Shown here piece after piece: positions 62,995 to 64,000 of a DNA stretch of 64,000 bases. The notes below the pieces were generated by a model. It searched no databases and was not told the origin of the DNA. It saw only the letters and a list, made by a program, of their open reading frames with translations. Every line of letters begins with the position of its first letter. Position 1 is the first letter of the stretch. This DNA is from Ornithinicoccus hortensis. GTDB lineage: Bacteria; Actinomycetota; Actinomycetes; Actinomycetales; Dermatophilaceae. The translations under genes and the position numbers were made by a program. The stretch covers positions 3,658,001 through 3,722,000 of the forward strand of contig NZ_VFOP01000001.1 in assembly GCF_006716185.1 (NCBI RefSeq), in the 5' to 3' direction.

Positions 62995-63347
62995 CACGTT
63001 CTCCAAGTGTGCGGGTGGTCAGTCTCGGTTCAGGGCAGGGTCAAGGTCGGCGCAAATCTTCGTCGGCACGCACGTCCGTCACAAGGACAAGACTAGGGAT
63101 CGACCGCGACCCCGGGCAGTGTGGCTGTCCCCCGGTTTCCCCGTGGGATGGCACCCTGCACCGGCTGGGCAACCCTGCCGACAACGGACGATGCCGGGCG
63201 GGGAGTTCCCCGCCGGGCCCCGTCAACCGTAGTCGGATCGGCGGATTCGCACTAACGTGAGTGACAGACGTGCCTCGACAGCTGTCGGGGGGCTCCTCGC
63301 GGCGGCGTCCCTGACGCTGCCGCCCGAGAGAAGAGGACGGAAGAGTT
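62995..63347. other. Divergent intergenic region
   Basis: No gene. It holds a short GC-rich hairpin (GGCGGGGA/TCCCCGCC, 63197-63214), the perfect dyad CGACAGCTGTCG (63276-63287), and on the minus strand a -10-like TAGTCT near 63093. Promoters for the DedA gene and for the gene at 63348 must lie here. Confidence 0.4.
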
Positions 63348-64000
63348 ATGGGCGATGTCACGTGGTGGCTCGTACTGGTCCTGCTGCTGGTGCTGATCGG
63401 CGTGGCCGTGTGGCTGTTGTTGCGGCGGCCGGCCGGGGGCGACTCCAGCAAGACCGGTGCCACTGAGTACCCCGACCAGCAGCACCAGGCCGGGCCCGCC
63501 GGCCACGGTGCAGGGGCGGCAGCCGGGCCGGACGCCGGCGCGAGCGGTGCCCCGCCCGCCGGGATGGGCACCCCCGCCTCGGCCGGGGCCGCCGGCGCGG
63601 CCGGTGCGCCGTACGACCAGGCGGCCGAGGACCAGGCTGGCGGGGACCAGACCTACGCGGAGCAGGACTACGGCCAGCAGGACTACGGCCAGCAGGACCA
63701 GGGACAGGACTACCCGCAGCAGGACTACGCGGGCCAGCAGGACTACGCGGGCCAGGAGGCGGAGGCCACCTACACCGACACCGCGACCGGCGAGGACGTG
63801 GCGGTCGGGCCGGAGGCCTCCTACGACGGGGGTCAGGACCACGAGGCTCCGCAGGGCGGGTACCAGCAGGACGACGTCCAGCAGGACGAGTTCCAGCCGG
63901 GCGACGCCCCACAGGATGACTTCCAGCAGGGCGAGACGCCGCAGGGCGACTACGCGCAGGACGCGGGGCAGCAGGACGCCGGGAGCGACCAGTGGGCCGC
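63348..64000 (+). CDS. Membrane-anchored Gln/Asp/Tyr-repeat protein (3' end beyond window)
   Basis: At least 217 codons, open to the window edge. One N-terminal membrane helix (WWLVLVLLLVLIGVAVWLLL, 6-25) is followed by a basic stop-transfer RR and a low-complexity tail. The tail begins Ala/Gly/Pro-rich, then shows repeats around QQDYGQQDYG, QQDYAGQ and later QQDDVQQDEFQPGD. No known domain is visible; it may appear further on. Possibly a disordered scaffold at the inner face of the membrane. GAAGAG gives a weak ribosome site. Confidence 0.7.
   Translation, partial: MGDVTWWLVLVLLLVLIGVAVWLLLRRPAGGDSSKTGATEYPDQQHQAGPAGHGAGAAAGPDAGASGAPPAGMGTPASAGAAGAAGAPYDQAAEDQAGGDQTYAEQDYGQQDYGQQDQGQDYPQQDYAGQQDYAGQEAEATYTDTATGEDVAVGPEASYDGGQDHEAPQGGYQQDDVQQDEFQPGDAPQDDFQQGETPQGDYAQDAGQQDAGSDQWA

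Overview
This window comes from a very GC-rich actinobacterium (roughly 70% GC by eye, frequent GTG starts, ATGA/GTGA/TGATG overlaps, several apparently leaderless genes). Gene content and order recall the actinobacterial core block known in Mycobacterium tuberculosis as about Rv3649-Rv3683: helicase, Tad pilus cluster, acs, NUDIX, nth, crp, MBL hydrolase, RidA, ArsA pair, PBP, metallophosphoesterase. The details (DUF222/HNH protein, PurS/Q/L purine operon, HelD) fit Micrococcales, perhaps Intrasporangiaceae or a relative. That placement is inference.

Layout. 1-8 kb (minus strand): lipoprotein start, N6-adenine-type methyltransferase, DUF222/HNH protein, an unknown protein, and an H+-pyrophosphatase with its terminator. 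8-17.3 kb: YprA/MrfA-type helicase, a small membrane protein, then a Tad/Flp pilus cluster in two halves (small pilin-like genes at 10.9-11.9 kb; tadC-tadB-tadA-ssd at 13.9-17.3 kb). Between the halves lie a DtxR/IdeR-box gene, Dps and an unknown gene. A 6C-type structured RNA sits upstream of ssd, followed by a Fic-fold protein that has lost its catalytic histidine. 18.9-35.7 kb: AMIN-like secreted protein, acs, holin-X protein, CoA NUDIX, nth, crp, then MBL/NUDIX/RidA/DUF4177, DadA-type oxidase, hydrolase, ArsA pair, class A PBP, YqeY, metallophosphoesterase.

35.7-41 kb: tRNA-Pro(CGG) with a strong terminator, a gene-poor scar-like stretch with an AT-rich perfect palindrome, then a GntR-controlled cluster (flavoprotein amine-oxidase family, DapA-family lyase/aldolase, ion-transporter-family permease) of unknown substrate. 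41-49.4 kb (minus): DUF5063, recR, HAD phosphatase, acyltransferase, dnaX, HelD, TrmB/LuxR-like regulator. 49.4-55.4 kb: a second 6C-like RNA with a candidate promoter, then purD-purC-purS-purQ-purL. 55.4-64 kb: TetR/membrane-protein pair with tandem operators, GNAT, VOC protein, purA, a second TrmB/LuxR-like regulator, DUF3151, fbaA, TrmH-family methyltransferase, DedA, and the start of a glutamine/aspartate/tyrosine-repeat membrane protein.

Most notable: two independent 6C-type RNAs, the GntR-flavoprotein-DapA-permease cluster with an operator inside its promoter, and a 7-mer (GGCATAC/GTATGCC) that recurs far more often than base composition predicts and forces rare codons in all reading frames.
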